64,000 nucleotides of DNA from Diphasiastrum complanatum (GCA_029204225.1 CM055093.1:4742056-4806055), one strand, 5' to 3'. Counted from the stretch's first letter, positions 25,263-36,861 are shown. The notes: generated from the sequence alone by a model not told the origin. Numbers and translations: made by a program.

Positions 25263-25761
25263 TCCAATATGAGCTAGGTAGGGCTCGAAGAAAATAATTA
25301 AGCTGTTTTTCCTTAGAAATTGTATTTTCTGTACCAAAATTTTGCAAGGAAATAACCAGATCTTTAATCTTTCGCACGAATGTGTTCAAATCTTTGCCAT
25401 CCCACTGTAGGTAAGTTAATTGGTCTTCCAAGTACATGATCTGATTACGAAATCGAGTCTCATTCTTGGTTTGCAATTCTTCCCATAAATCCTTTGCATT
25501 TGAAATTGATGTAAGATCTAGCATTATATTGTCATGCACTGAAGACACAATAATTGCTATAGCTTTGTCATTTTTTAAACTCCATTCTTGAAGTTCTTTG
25601 CCAGAAGTAGCTTTTGGCTTCTCCTCAATTGGTTCTACCCATTGCCATAGACCATCGCTTTTTAACAAGATTGAAGTCTTTAATTTCCAAATCAAGTAGT
25701 TTGAACCTTTTGGGTCCAAGATTGTAGTGATCTTAGCTTGAATATTGGTGATCGACGACAT
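25225..25761 (-). pseudogene. Copia gag (N-terminal part)
   Basis: ATG at 25761. 178 codons with typical copia gag features: NYLIWKLKTSILLKSDGLWQ, AIAIIVSSVHDNIMLDLTS, AKDLWEELQT and MYLEDQLTYLQW, followed by INTFV-like and ISKEKQLNYFLRALPSSY. Gag packages element RNA in virus-like particles. The C-terminal knuckle is missing because a deletion near 25260 joins it to RT sequence in another frame. The start lies about 100 bp inside the primer-binding site, as expected. Confidence 0.9.
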
Positions 25762-25863
25762 CTTTTAATTCTGAATAACCTCCAAATAGCGGCTTACTGA
25801 TGGATGTATGAAGAGTGTTGAGAGGGATACGAAGATATCATTGTATCAACTTTAATTCCATAA

Positions 25864-25875
25864 GCTCTGATACCA
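25864..25875 (-). other. Primer-binding site of copia element
   Basis: Minus-strand TGGTATCAGAGC, one base away from the 5' LTR that begins at 25877. Confidence 0.88.
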
Positions 25876-25876
25876 C

Positions 25877-26847
25877 TGTAGGAAAAAATATTAATTATTC
25901 TTCCACAGAGAACACGATGAAAGTTTGAATAAATCAAACTACAGTGTCTTCGGGATTGTATCTGATTTATGTATTAATAGAACAATATTAGTTTTGATTG
26001 AATATGCGTGCGAAAATTATAAATGGAAGTAAGAGACATCTTAAGACAATTTAGACAATATAAAACTATTGATCAAAAATGAATTTTTATAACTCTGAAT
26101 CTGATTCATCAATATACATCTCTTGTTGTCTTATCTCTCTGTTGTGTCTCTGATTGAGTGAGTGAGTTACAACGAGTAGTGCACATGTATTTATATTGCT
26201 ACAGAACAGGTCTTTTGGCCTTTTATTTACAGGTCCTTTGGCCTTTCAATGTTGTAACAGTAGATATCTAACCGTTTACGACAGTTGATATTTAAATAGA
26301 CGCTCTGTTTCTAGGCTCGAATAAATTCTGTTTGCGAATTATTCATGACAGTCCATCTCTTCGTCTCAGCTTCGTGTTTCGCGAATTGTTCGTGACACTT
26401 GTCTCTTCACGACATTTTTGTCTTTCGCGAATTGTTTGTGACAGATGACAATTCTTGAGCTTGAAAAAGAAATCTAGAATATTTCGCAAACTGTTCGAGA
26501 TAGTTTCGCGACAAGTGAGCTTGAAGAGCAGTCTAGAAGATTTCGCGAATTGTTCGCGACAATTTTGTGACATCTGAGGCTTGAACAAGAAACACAATAT
26601 TTCGCAACAAGATTCTGGTCGCGAATCTTTCGAGCTTCAACAAGAAAGCCATGAGCTTCTACAAGAAACTGTTTCGCGAATCTTTCGAGTTAATAGCAAG
26701 ACAAATTTCGCGAATCCTTCGCGAATCTTTTGAGTTGGTCACGAATAGAAATGTTTCGAGTTCGCGTTCATTTCTTTCTCATCCTTTGTCAAATAAACTG
26801 CGCGCTTTGTTAGTAGAATCAAGATCTGTCTGATTAGTTGTTCTACA
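25877..26847 (-). repeat. 5' LTR of copia element, rich in TTCGCGAA palindromes
   Basis: Ends TGTAG...CTACA are mutually inverted. Positions 26340-26730 contain about nine TCGCGA palindromes within repeats like TTTCGCGAATTGTTCGCGAC. Length 971 bp. Homologous partial copies are at 20778-21522 and 23861-24497. Confidence 0.88.
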
Positions 26848-27628
26848 CTTTCTTAATCCTTCACAGCCTATTTTTTTCCATAGAGTTGCAATTTTATTTT
26901 ATCCTTTCCAATTAAAGTTTATTATTTTAAAAACCTTGTATCACCCTTTAGATTGAGAAAAATATTTAGTTATGAAATTTGCTTTTGATTTTTACCTTTT
27001 CACCCAAAAAGTAAATAACCACCCTTCAAAACATAAGCTTGGTGGGCCTTTGTTCTCTCTCCTCTATCCAATAGCAACCATCGTGATGTTTTCCCACCTA
27101 AAAACTTAAATCTCAAGCTCTCCTAAAAAACAGTGGCCCTACAATAGTGGAGATATCATGGGGTAGTGCCCAACATCTTCACTTACCTCAAGTTAGCATT
27201 TTTTATGATGTCATTTGCCACCTAAGAGCCTTTGCTTTATTATGTGAAATGAGGTAAAGGCCTTCCTTATCTTTGCTCTCCAACAAGCATTGAGTTTTGT
27301 GTGTGTGCCACCGCTCCAGATTGAAGGGGAACACTTCCCTTCATAAAAAGAGATTTTCCTTTTGTGTGTGCGTGTTTTTGTTTTTTTGTTAAGAAAGCCA
27401 AAACAATGCATTGAAACTAGATTGTGAGACAATGCCTCTTTTGATTTCAATGGGGTGATAAGACAATTTAAATGTGTAGTAGCAAGGCATATTATAAAAT
27501 TTTTGGTGTGAAGAATTGTGGTGGGTTATTTATTATTATACACACACACACATTTATGTAGGTAGGTATTTTCCTTGCTGGTAAGAGCAGGAGGGAGGGA
27601 GGGAGGGAGCGTTTACCATTTTTTGGTT
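26848..27628 (+). other. Upstream region of the polyprenyl diphosphate synthase gene
   Basis: No coding sequence recognised. Near the gene are a CA dinucleotide run (27540-27552) and a GGGA-rich purine stretch (about 27589-27609) just before the start codon, probably in the 5' leader. I do not see a convincing TATA box at a fixed distance. Confidence 0.4.
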
Positions 27629-28879
27629 ATGGCGCTTCGTTCCCTATGCAAGCGAGCTTTGAATGGTCTCATGGTATCTGACACCAATTTAGCCTCTCGG
27701 CCTATAAGATCCATTTCTCGTCTCAATTCTTTTCTGTTGGATCGATACAGAGAAGCAGCGCACAAATCTGGAATAGCAGCAGAAGATCGCCATGTTTTGC
27801 CGATGCATTTGTCGCCTCAACCCTATCGCCAAGGAAGGTTTCAGTCCTTGCAAACTGATCAGATAAAGTGCGAGAAGTTAGATCCTTTTTCTCTTGTAGC
27901 TGATGAATTGGCAGTACTGTCAGATAGGCTGCGAGCAATGGTTTGCGCAGAGGTGCCTAAGTTGGCTTCTGCAGCAGAGTATTTCTTCAAATTAGGTGTG
28001 GAAGGCAAGCGGTTCCGCCCCATGGTGCTATTATTAATGGCATCGTCATTGTCAGCAGTTGTTGGGAATTTTAATTCTGAGGAGCAGCGAAGGAGGCAGC
28101 AGCGCATCGCTGAGATCACAGAAATGATTCATGTGGCCAGCCTGCTTCATGATGATGTTCTTGATCATGCTGACACACGCAGAGGGATCGGATCATTGAA
28201 CTCTATAATGGGAAACAAGTTGGCGGTTTTGGCAGGGGATTTTCTGCTGGCTAGGGCTTCGGTTGCCCTAGCTTCTTTGCAGAACACAGAAGTTGTGCAG
28301 CTTCTTTCTGAGGTGCTAGAACATCTTGTGACTGGTGAGATTATGCAGTGGACAACAGAATCCGATCAAAGCTGTAGTATGGATTATTACTTGCAAAAGA
28401 CTTACTATAAGACCGCCTCACTCATGGCAAATAGCTGCAAGGCAGTAGCTCTCTTGGCAGGCCATACTGCTGAAGTTGCCAACCTTGCCTATGATTATGG
28501 CTGCCATTTAGGAATAGCATATCAGCTGATAGATGATGTTCTTGACTTTACTGGAAGCAAAGCATCTTTGGGAAAACCCTCCCTTTCGGATCTCAAGCAA
28601 GGGATAGCTACAGCTCCAGTCCTTTATGCCCTAGAAGAGCATCCAGCAATGCAGCATCTAATTAGCCGAAAGTTTAAGACCAGTGGGGATGTTGAGTTGG
28701 CATTGAAATACGTGAGAGAGAGTAGTGGTATAGAAAGGACACATGATCTAGCCAGGGAGCATGCAGATCGTGCTGCCAGTGCTATTGCTGCCTTTCCTCC
28801 ATGCCCTTCAGAAAAAGCACATTTGTGTAGGGAAGCCCTCACGGAACTTACACATCAAGTTGTTACTAGATCAAAGTAG
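27629..28879 (+). CDS. SPS3: Long-chain polyprenyl (solanesyl) diphosphate synthase, probably mitochondrial
   Basis: A single uninterrupted 416-codon frame. The enzyme condenses isopentenyl diphosphate units onto an allylic primer to make the prenyl side chain of ubiquinone. KRFRP (127-131) and the first Asp-rich motif HDDVLD (174-179; D175, D176, D179) bind substrate and magnesium; the second Asp-rich motif DDVLD is at 302-306, followed by GKPSLSDLKQGIATAPVLYAL. Small residues Ala170-Ser171 before the first motif fit a long-chain product. The first 40 residues are Arg/Ser-rich with almost no acid, consistent with a mitochondrial presequence. DPFSLVADEL (85-94) and PKLASAAEYFF are hallmarks of the Arabidopsis SPS3 (PPPS) clade, and length is normal. 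I chose the ATG at 27629; an open frame reaches back to 27575 without an ATG. The absence of introns is notable. Confidence 0.93.
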   Translation: MALRSLCKRALNGLMVSDTNLASRPIRSISRLNSFLLDRYREAAHKSGIAAEDRHVLPMHLSPQPYRQGRFQSLQTDQIKCEKLDPFSLVADELAVLSDRLRAMVCAEVPKLASAAEYFFKLGVEGKRFRPMVLLLMASSLSAVVGNFNSEEQRRRQQRIAEITEMIHVASLLHDDVLDHADTRRGIGSLNSIMGNKLAVLAGDFLLARASVALASLQNTEVVQLLSEVLEHLVTGEIMQWTTESDQSCSMDYYLQKTYYKTASLMANSCKAVALLAGHTAEVANLAYDYGCHLGIAYQLIDDVLDFTGSKASLGKPSLSDLKQGIATAPVLYALEEHPAMQHLISRKFKTSGDVELALKYVRESSGIERTHDLAREHADRAASAIAAFPPCPSEKAHLCREALTELTHQVVTRSK

Positions 28880-30636
28880 TTGAGGAATTATCATTTACCG
28901 CTTGGACCTAAAGTTAAATTTGCTCGGTGAAAAGATTCAGAAGTCAGGCATTATGGCTGCCAGAGGTGCTATTTTCCACTTAGCAATGAGGTGCTTTTTC
29001 TTTCTTTGAAATGAAGATCGGATCGGCTCTCTTCAGTTCTCATTACTTTACGGGCAATGCGTATATTTTGACAAGAGCAGATTGAATATAGAACTAGTGA
29101 AATAAACAGAAAGCTTTTCTCTGAAGGAATGCTTTGATGTATTCTGAGGTTGTGGACAAATTGCATTTTCAAGAACATACGAGAAGGATCAGGAATTCTT
29201 ATTAGCTATTCATGTGGGTGCTATTATAATGTTCCTGGAAGATCCCAAATATCGATGTCTGTTTTCTTGAAGAGTCTGCTCCTGTTCCATGAAAATCCAG
29301 ACTTCTGCAGCGGTGCACAGCCTTCCAACTTCATCAAGTTACCATTGATTATTCCCCAGATGTGAAGTACATCAGGCATAAGCAGGTCCCGAACACAGTT
29401 CAAGACCTTGTACATGTTCCACATCATTTTTCTGTTTTGTCACCATTGAGCATTATTTCAATTGCTTTTGAGACTTACTTCCTTCTAGGTGATTATGTGT
29501 CAGCTCATTCTAGATCTTATATCACATAAAGCAACCGGATGAAGTTGATTAAGAAAAAAGGATATATTTTTTGAATGGTGTTGTGTATTTCAATTTCAGC
29601 AAAAATCAGGTTTATTTTCTGGATTGTTTCCCCAGCACCAAGCAGTTGCAGTTCAGAGCTCCTGTGTGAAAGATCTAGAATCAGGCTTTTTCCTCCGTAA
29701 TGCAGTGCCTGGTTTCTAAGAGGAGATTGAAAAGATTTTGAACTCTTCTAGTTCAAAATTCTGACGATAGATGTGCGTAAACTGTATACTAGACTGTTGA
29801 AATGTATAGTGGAGGCAAATGTTTGAGCTATATTGGATGTTTTGCAAGAAATACCACGGGGTGCTGTGAAGCTAGAAGGGTGGATTCTTGGTTATTGGTA
29901 AAAGTAAAACATTTCTATCAGTCACTGTGAAGTAAAAGCTAGGTGTAGGTCATCTTGCAAGCATAAACTCTTTTTCTATACGCATGCATGTGGACATTGC
30001 AGATACCACACATTGGAATGTGGGCCATGCGTTTCCTCTCTTGTATTGGAAATGTCATATTTGAGAAAAGAAAGGCCTTAGCTTGCTGCATAGGCGATTC
30101 ATATACTTGTTGAATGAGGAATGTGGTCATCCAAAGCTCTCTAGCTGTGAAAGGCATAGCTCAAAACAGTGATGAAAGCGAACGTCAGTTCTTGAATACT
30201 CAATAAGTAGAATAATGACCAACTAGCTAATCCTTAGGAAGTCTCTAAGCAGGTCCATTGTCAGAGGCAGGTATCTGGAACAAAATGGAAACTGGTAATA
30301 AGATTATCAGATGCATTGTTAGAAAAGGAATACCAAATTGCTGCTGTGCAAACTCATTTGCTGATTATCAGCGAGATATCATAAAAGGAACTGTTAGAGA
30401 CAGCTTCAATCAGGTCACTTTAACATCAACCATGTTGGAAGTATTCTTATTGTGAAGGAAGGCAGGTAGCTGCAAGTTGGCAAGTTGATGTGTTGGGATT
30501 GGGCTAGCAAGAGGAGGCTGAGTGAGACTTTTTTGGAATTAGAGATTCTTCAAAAGGAAAAGAAATTGTTGGTTAGAGCTGGACATTCAATGCAGAAAAT
30601 GTTTGATTGATGGATGGAGAAACATTAAAGTTTTGT

Positions 30637-31115
30637 GAAAAATTAATGCCAAACAAGTTGCAGAAGGGGCTTGTTGTCAAAACTGATTTTTGAAAATTAA
30701 AAATAGTCAGCAACGGCAAAAACTGCATGTATATGCTTTAGATCATGACAACGCCTTTGTGCAACAAAGTTCATCAAAGTGCATGAGAATATTTATTTAG
30801 TTCTTAAGAGTGGAAATGTAGGCTCACTGGTTGAGGAGCTTTTGGGAGTATATTGCCATTGAGAAATTAATGTCAAACAAGCTGCAACAGGGGCTTGTTG
30901 TCAATTTTGAACTGATTTTTGAAAATTAAACATAGTTAGCAAGGATAAAAACTGCCTGTATATGCTTTAGATCGTTATAATGCTTTTGTGGAACAAAGGT
31001 CATCAGAGTCCATGAGCATATACGTTTGGTTCTTAAGAGTGGCAATGTAGTGTCACTGGTAGCTAGAGATGAAAAGCTGGCTGCTGAAGAGCTTGTGGGA
31101 GTATGTTGCCATTGA
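30637..31115. repeat. Tandem duplication of about 235 bp
   Basis: 30637-30865 and 30861-31115 share long stretches in the same order (AATTAATGCCAAACAAGTTG / AATTAATGTCAAACAAGCTG; CTGTATATGCTTTAGATC; TTCTTAAGAGTGG; GGGAGTATRTTGCCATTGAG) with moderate divergence. No coding function recognised. Confidence 0.8.
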
Positions 31116-31795
31116 GAAATGCTGAAATTCAGCAAGAATCTAATATTGGTAATTCTAGATGTGGCTGTGACTCGGGAGGAATTTTTTTGTGGAAAATATG
31201 ACTTACGTTATTGTTGTAGGATGAAACTCTGTACATATGGCAAATCAGGAAAGAAAAGATGAAGCTTTTTCTGGCACATTGGAAAGGAGCGCTATTAAAA
31301 CCTCAGCTCTGGAATGGTGTTTGGTTGATCATGATCCAGCAAACATTTACAACAATAAAAAATATTGAGTTTGCAGAGGTGTCTGCAAGTTTAACAGAAA
31401 GTAAAAAGCTTCAAAGTTTTCAAGAGAAAAATCTAATCTATGCTAGGATTAGGATGGAAAATTCATGGTAGTTTTACATTATAATAGGTTTGATTCATGC
31501 ATGAGACCTGTTTGACAGAAAATCTTGAGCAACACAGCAAGTACATGCCAAGCACGTAAAATGTTTACTAACATACATGTTCAGCGTCTTTGTTCAGGTA
31601 ACGCCCATCACTTCCACGTACAAGAGTACCATCTTCAACATCCTCCGTTGGTAGAGAGTAAAACAGTGACTGGATAAGATAAACGGCAGAAGTATGATTG
31701 GATGCTGCTGAGATTTTTGGCCCTATAAGATATCTAATCTTGTTTACTCTACATTAGAATTCTCTTGATTATTCATAGTTTATTCCCCGCAATTT

Positions 31796-31799
<4 letters not shown>

Positions 31800-31836
<37 letters not shown>
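31800..31836. repeat. (GA)n microsatellite
   Basis: About 18 GA units. Confidence 0.97.
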
Positions 31837-31840
<4 letters not shown>

Positions 31841-33541
31841 ATTAATTGATTGATTTTTTGTCAAACAAAGAATCGGATACATGTGTTGAATTTACTACGT
31901 TGACTGATGTTCGAAGAAAAAAGGTGGCTTCTGGCTATATACAGGATTCATATTATTAGGCTAAGATATTCATGTGCACAACCCTCATGAGATTGTGTGT
32001 TGGTTTTATTCCAAATGAATTTAGAAGAGTTCTGTTTCACTGCGGATGTTCGAAATGAATTGGGTACGTTAATTTCGAGCCTCTGTAAAGATATTTTGTG
32101 TTTGAGATATATTTCACCACATTAGTAGCATACGATCATTAATGCAATGTCTAAATTTAGGTCTAATAATAGGTAACCGAGGAGGCTATCAATTGGCTCT
32201 TAAAAAGAGCAATGTCCCTAGCTACACAATTTCATATATTTTAAAAAGTCAATGTTCCATAAATTATATAGTGAAAAATACCAAACTATGCATACATGAA
32301 TGTGTATAGTTCTTATGCAAAGACAATTTTTAAAGAATTGGTGTATTTGTCCACACAGTGATCATTTCCTTGAAATTTGGTCTGTACCCAATATACATGT
32401 TGCATTTTTGGCTGTGTAGATGAACTTAGTACATAAAAAAGAATTTGATATATTGGATGCTAAATCTTAGTTCTTAGACGATGTTATTGACCTTAAGCAA
32501 CATATGATGTACAGATAATATGGTCTATATTCATAAAAACAAACTTTGTTTTATTAAGAAACAATTTATCTACTTGAGTAATTTATTATGATTTGCAACA
32601 GAGAAATTGTGCCAAGTAGAAATGGATGTCCTACAGGAGGACAATTATTGGGAAACAAACAAAATATATGGCAAAAATGTAGTGCAACGCTTGATGGCAA
32701 GACTTAAAACTATATATTGACTTGTTGCTACTTTTTGCTAAAATGACATTCAAAAGACTAAAAATTCATTGTTTTGTGATATGTTGGTTGATTTGTTGCC
32801 ATAATCAAAAGTAACAAAATCAAATGTTCTTCTTGTTTTTGTGTGATTTGTGACGTTCATGCATATATCTTTTGCAGTTGCATGTTAATTGTTTGAGATA
32901 TATGTATTGAAATAGTTAAAATCAATGTTCATTACCAAGAGGCAGTTTCAATTTCAACTTCAAGTTGCATGGTCTTTAGGGCTTTGTCTTACGCATCGAC
33001 ATGTGTCAATGTTCGTACTCCTATTTTGAATGCCAATGCTAAAAAAACAAATAGAGTTTTCTGATAAAAAATTTGTAGAAAAATGAAATTTGTATAAAAA
33101 CTTGTTCCACTTCTACTTTCAATGCCACTTGCATTGGTTGATGCCATGGCACAGGTCTATATAGAAGATATGTACGTAGGTATAGAGAACATGCCTATTG
33201 AAGGAAATGTGTTGGCGAAGTACGAAAATTTTGGTGCTGAATCAAAATATGCCAAATAGTTGAAACTCGATATTAGATGCATATGGTGATGCTACTATCA
33301 TTGTATCTGTTCAAGAAATTTATTACAAGACGATGTTAATGCAATCAGTGTGCAGGATATATTCGAACATGCTACTTCGATGCCCAACCCAAAAATAGAC
33401 CTTATGATTGTGGTAATTGTGGTATACGAGTCAAAAACATCGACTACAAAGATCAAACCATTTGAGGTAGATGTGAAATTTCTTCCAAAAATATTGGAAT
33501 CGGAATCCAAAACTCATTGTCAAATATGGTCATGGAGAATC

Positions 33542-34233
33542 TGTGAAAAGTACAGTACTAACGACCATAAATGGATCCTTGAATGATCCACAAGGTCATT
33601 GTATGCTTGTTAAACAATCTATTAGAAACTAGTCATCAGAAAACAAGATCTAGTTTAGCAGCTTGATAGGAAACAAGTAGAGACAATCAAAGCATTGATC
33701 AAATAGTATAATCCAACTCCACATGTGTGGAAATAAGGCTGTAGTACGGCCTGTAGACAGTGTTTACAAAGTGCCAAAGCTGGGTTTCATTGGAAATCAA
33801 GAGTAATAACCATACAATGAGAGGAAACTCGAGTTTCTCCTTGAGGCTCCAAAAAGTTTCTATCTTCTCACTATGGAGAATGGGAAATACATAGTAAAAC
33901 ACACTTCCTTTGCAAAGTTAGGTGAAAATCCAGCATGTAATAAGGAAGTAGACTCCACTTTCTTGCCCTAATGTGAAAACCCTAGCCTAGATCCAAGAGT
34001 CATGCTTGGTAGGTGCATGGTAGGTACAAATCTCATCATAAATCATGGTCTAGATCCTACAAAGTAGGAATCACTACCAAATAGACACAACCACTCCTCT
34101 TGACTCGTGGTAACCTACTTTAGGTGTGTATGTACAAGTGGCACTTTGGCCATTCAAGTAACCAACAAACAATATTGACAAAATGTACAATATTCTACAT
34201 GGCTAGATTTGCCAGTGTAGGCAATTTTTCACA
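33542..34233 (-). mobile_element. Solo LTR, minus orientation
   Basis: 692 bp, TGTGAAAAG...TTTTTCACA. It is the reverse complement of the family forming the ends of the element at 35874-40263 (for example ACCATAAATGGATC, TCTTCTCACTATGGAGA, GATTTGCCA). Flanks are GAATC (33537-33541) and AAATC (34234-34238), a target duplication with one change. No internal region is present. Contains a CACATGTG palindrome near 33717. Confidence 0.8.
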
Positions 34234-34299
34234 AAATCCAATCGTTCATGTATTGATGCTTTGGAAATTGTTGAAGTTACAATAACATATATTGGTAAA

Positions 34300-34480
34300 A
34301 GTGAATATTGTTAAATTTTACACGTGTGGGAGTGTCCAAAAGTGTGATTATGATCTCCCAACATTGATCTAATATGATAATGACTATTTTTCACATGTGG
34401 GAACATGCTCCACACGTGTGAGATTTTCATACTTACAAGAACTTGTAAAATATTCAAGCTAGATTTTGCCAATTTTCACA
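34300..34480 (-). repeat. LTR fragment of the palindrome-rich family
   Basis: Contains TTCACATGTGGGAACATGCTC and CCACACGTGTGAG, resembling the end of the 833-bp LTRs (7900-8003), and closes with TTGCCAATTTTCACA. Left boundary unclear. Probably a truncated LTR. Confidence 0.5.
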
Positions 34481-35033
34481 GATATGACAAGAAAACCTTG
34501 CTTGTTGCAAACGGATTTCAACAGGATGATGAGGGACATGTAACAATTAAAAATGTTGATTAAATGTATGCATAGAGTTATTCTATCAATATGTGTTGCA
34601 TTTTGCTAAAATTAGTTACCTTGTAGATTGCATTTTGAAAAAATTCAACAAATTTGTTCTAAAAACTTGTCACAAATGACAAATCGACTTCATAAAAAAT
34701 TTGAAACCTTTACCATTTTCTATTTATGAAAAAATAATATTTGTTTAGATATCGAAAGGACTTTGCAATGCTAAAATTCAATGTGCTTATTATAAGCAAA
34801 TGCAACGTACTGACATAAATAAAAAAGTATGGATAATTATTCAGTCCTATGTAACATGTGATTGATTCATGTCTTGAAAAACATTTTGATTTATTCTATT
34901 GATTTGTGTTTTTATATGGCAGTTGTTTTGGAGTAAATGGTCCTTTCATTGAACATGTTTGCGATAGATTTGTTGATAATTGATTTTTGATGCACAATAC
35001 AAAGTCTTTTTGTTTCCAATGCAGCGTACTTCA
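34481..35033. other. AT-rich DNA, nothing recognised
   Basis: No coding, repeat or regulatory feature identified between the LTR fragments. Confidence 0.5.
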
Positions 35034-35262
35034 TGTGAAGAATTGCCAAAAATTGGCAAATCTAGCTTGATAAAAAACCATGTTGTATAATGTAGATTTT
35101 GTACATAAGTGGATTCCACACATGTGAGGCCAAGATGCCACATGGCAATCCACTCCTAATGTAGGTTAGGTCAAGTCCATAGGGTTGGTCATGTCATTTT
35201 GGTTATGATTCCTAGTTTATAGGACCTAAATCCTAGATTTAAGGTGAAAAATTGACCAACTA
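35034..35262 (+). repeat. Truncated LTR fragment
   Basis: Starts TGTGAAGAATTGCC and aligns to the first half of the LTR at 35874-36316 (shared AATTGGCAAATCTAGCTTGA, TTCCACACATGTGAGG, CTCCTAATGTAGGTTAGGTC, AAGGTGAAAAWTTGACCAAC), then stops. Same orientation as the element at 35874. Confidence 0.8.
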
Positions 35263-35316
35263 GCTATCTTTGAATATTCCCTCGGAAAGTTTTTATATTC
35301 TCTCTTTTTTCCGTAC

Positions 35317-35550
35317 CAATATCGGATCCAAGCGCGCTAGCTAAAGAGAAACCCGAGCAGTCGTACATCCGCGCTCCAGTCCGATATTGTCCATAACGAT
35401 ATCGGATCCAAGCGCACGAGCTAAAGAAAATTCCGAGCAGTTGTACATTTGCGCTCCAGTCTGATATCGCATGCTCCAATATCGGATCCACGCGCACAAG
35501 TTAAAGAGGATCCTGAGTAGCCGTACTTCCGCACTCCATTCCGATATCAG
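35317..35550. repeat. Three 80-bp tandem units with inverted ends
   Basis: Units begin at 35317, 35397 and about 35476. Each starts with AATATCGGATCC or ATATCGGATCC and ends with the complementary TCCGATAT; between them are the conserved GCTAAAGAGAAACCCGAGCAG-like and GTACATCCGCGCTCCAGT-like blocks. Each unit can form a stem through its ends. They lie 70 bp upstream of the copia gag start at 35621 and may be its LTR or leader. Confidence 0.88.
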
Positions 35551-35620
35551 GTGTATAACCATAAAAATATACAGTTTTATGGTGTGATAAATTACTTGAT
35601 CCAGACTCATCTGTTTAGTA

Positions 35621-35873
35621 ATGGCAACTCTAAGCGAGAGTGTCCTCAATGAGTCAAGCAAATTGGAAGGAGCCGGCAACTATGCAGTTTGGAAATTCAA
35701 ACTGAAAAACATTTTGATGGAAAAGGAGCTATGGGAGATCGTGACAGGTGAAGAGACAAGGCCAATGATTGAAGAAGATCAGCAGACATTTGACAGGAGA
35801 AAATGGAAAGCACAAAATGTCATCAACTTATCAGTTAGAGATGCAATTATTCCCTACATTTTGGATTCAGAAG
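35621..35873 (+). pseudogene. Copia gag, first part (split by insertion)
   Basis: ATG at 35621 begins a typical copia gag (LEGAGNYAVWKFKLKNILM, ELWEIVTGEE, NLSVRDAIIPYIL). The frame is broken at 35873 by the element 35874-40263 and resumes in the same frame after its target duplication at 40264-40268, with KEAWDTLKALFE following. Together with 40269-42395 it forms one interrupted copia element. Confidence 0.92.
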
Positions 35874-36316
35874 TGTGAAGAATTGCCAAAAATTGGCAAA
35901 TCTAGCTTGATCAAAAACCATGTAGAACATTGTAAATACTGTGTATAATTGGGTTCCACACATGTAAGGCCCATATGCCACGTGGAAACCCACTCCTAAT
36001 GTAGGTTAGGTCAACTCAAGAGAGTTGGTCATGTCTATTTGGTGGTCATCCCTACTTTATAGGACGTACACCTAAGTTTAAGGTGAAAATTTGACCAACT
36101 AACTACCTACCAAGCATAAGTCTAGGATCTAGGCTAGGGTTTCATTTTAGGTCAAAGAGAGTGAGTTAACTTCCTTATTACATGCTGGAAATTCACCTAA
36201 CATCTAGATCAACTTTTTGATGACTAGTTTTTTGGTAGATTGTTAAGCAAGCATCCAATCACTCTTGTGGATCTTTTGTAGATCCATTTATGGTCCTAAA
36301 GTACAGTACTTTCACA
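35874..36316 (+). repeat. 5' LTR (443 bp, internally deleted)
   Basis: TGTGAAG...TTTCACA followed directly by the primer-binding site. It is shorter than the 692-bp solo LTR of the same family because a segment present at about 39890-40150 is missing. Confidence 0.9.
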
Positions 36317-36329
36317 TGGTATCAGAGCC
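36317..36329 (+). other. Primer-binding site
   Basis: TGGTATCAGAGCC immediately after the 5' LTR; initiator Met-tRNA type. Confidence 0.92.
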
Positions 36330-36861
36330 AAGTACAAGAGCATAAGCCATTGATCTAATGCAAATCCATTTAGCAAGTTTTGGTGCTAAAAACTAGTATT
36401 GAGAGGGCAAGCTAGAATCTTGACTTTGGTGAGGAGATTTGATCCCAAACTTGCTAGGGGTCCAAATCCATACTGTCCACATGTGTGGGCACCTCTAAAC
36501 CTGCATTTAATGCATGGTATTCATTTGATCCAAAGAAATTCAATTTGTGAGTTTTTGATGTAATTTTTGGTGGAAATCTTAGGATAAGCTACCAAGATTG
36601 AGTGCCATTGATTAGATTTGACATAGGGTCATGAAGTCTAATTAATCTAGGCTTGAATCAGGTCCTCTAAACTTGTTTTACAGGTCTTGAAAGTACATCA
36701 AAAAGTGTGAGGGAGATTTAGTCATGTTATTGTCCAAAACTAGCCAAAATTGACAAGATTTGATTGTAAGTAGATTTCACATCATCTTATCTTCATTCCA
36801 ACTTTGTGAGAGGGTGCTAGAACTAAGATTATAAGTCCATTTGTTGGATTAGAAATCTAAT

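Larger units (their letters stand above)
23861..26847 (-). mobile_element. Internally deleted Ty1/copia element
   Basis: Minus orientation: 5' LTR 25877-26847 (971 bp, TGTAGG...TTCTACA), primer-binding site 25864-25875, gag 25225-25761, RT-RNase H about 24498-25262, and a partial 3' LTR 23861-24497. Two deletions are visible. One joins the gag C-terminal part to RT near 25255-25262, removing knuckle, protease, integrase and the RT start. The other joins RNase H to mid-LTR at 24497/24498. Flanks CTTTT (23856-23860) and CTTTC (26848-26852) may be a decayed target duplication. Confidence 0.88.
28880..33541. other. Intergenic DNA downstream of SPS3
   Basis: No gene recognised. The first 200-300 bp are probably the 3' untranslated region. 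Contains a tandem duplication at 30637-31115 and a (GA)n microsatellite at 31800-31836. Short open frames at 33140-33540 have no recognisable domain. Confidence 0.6.

Noticed and set aside
27575..27628. Upstream extension of the SPS3 frame
   Set aside because: It starts at TTG, not ATG, and runs over a purine repeat; the ATG at 27629 gives a normal presequence.
27859..28119. Minus-strand frames inside SPS3
   Set aside because: Shadows of the plus-strand coding sequence with no motif of their own.
30926..31135. Minus-strand frame in the 235-bp duplication
   Set aside because: Not kept open in the other copy of the duplication.
33350..33586. 78-codon plus-strand frame with a CGNCG-like reading in another frame
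   Set aside because: No family fits either frame, and it runs into a solo LTR at 33542. Probably chance or very old decay.
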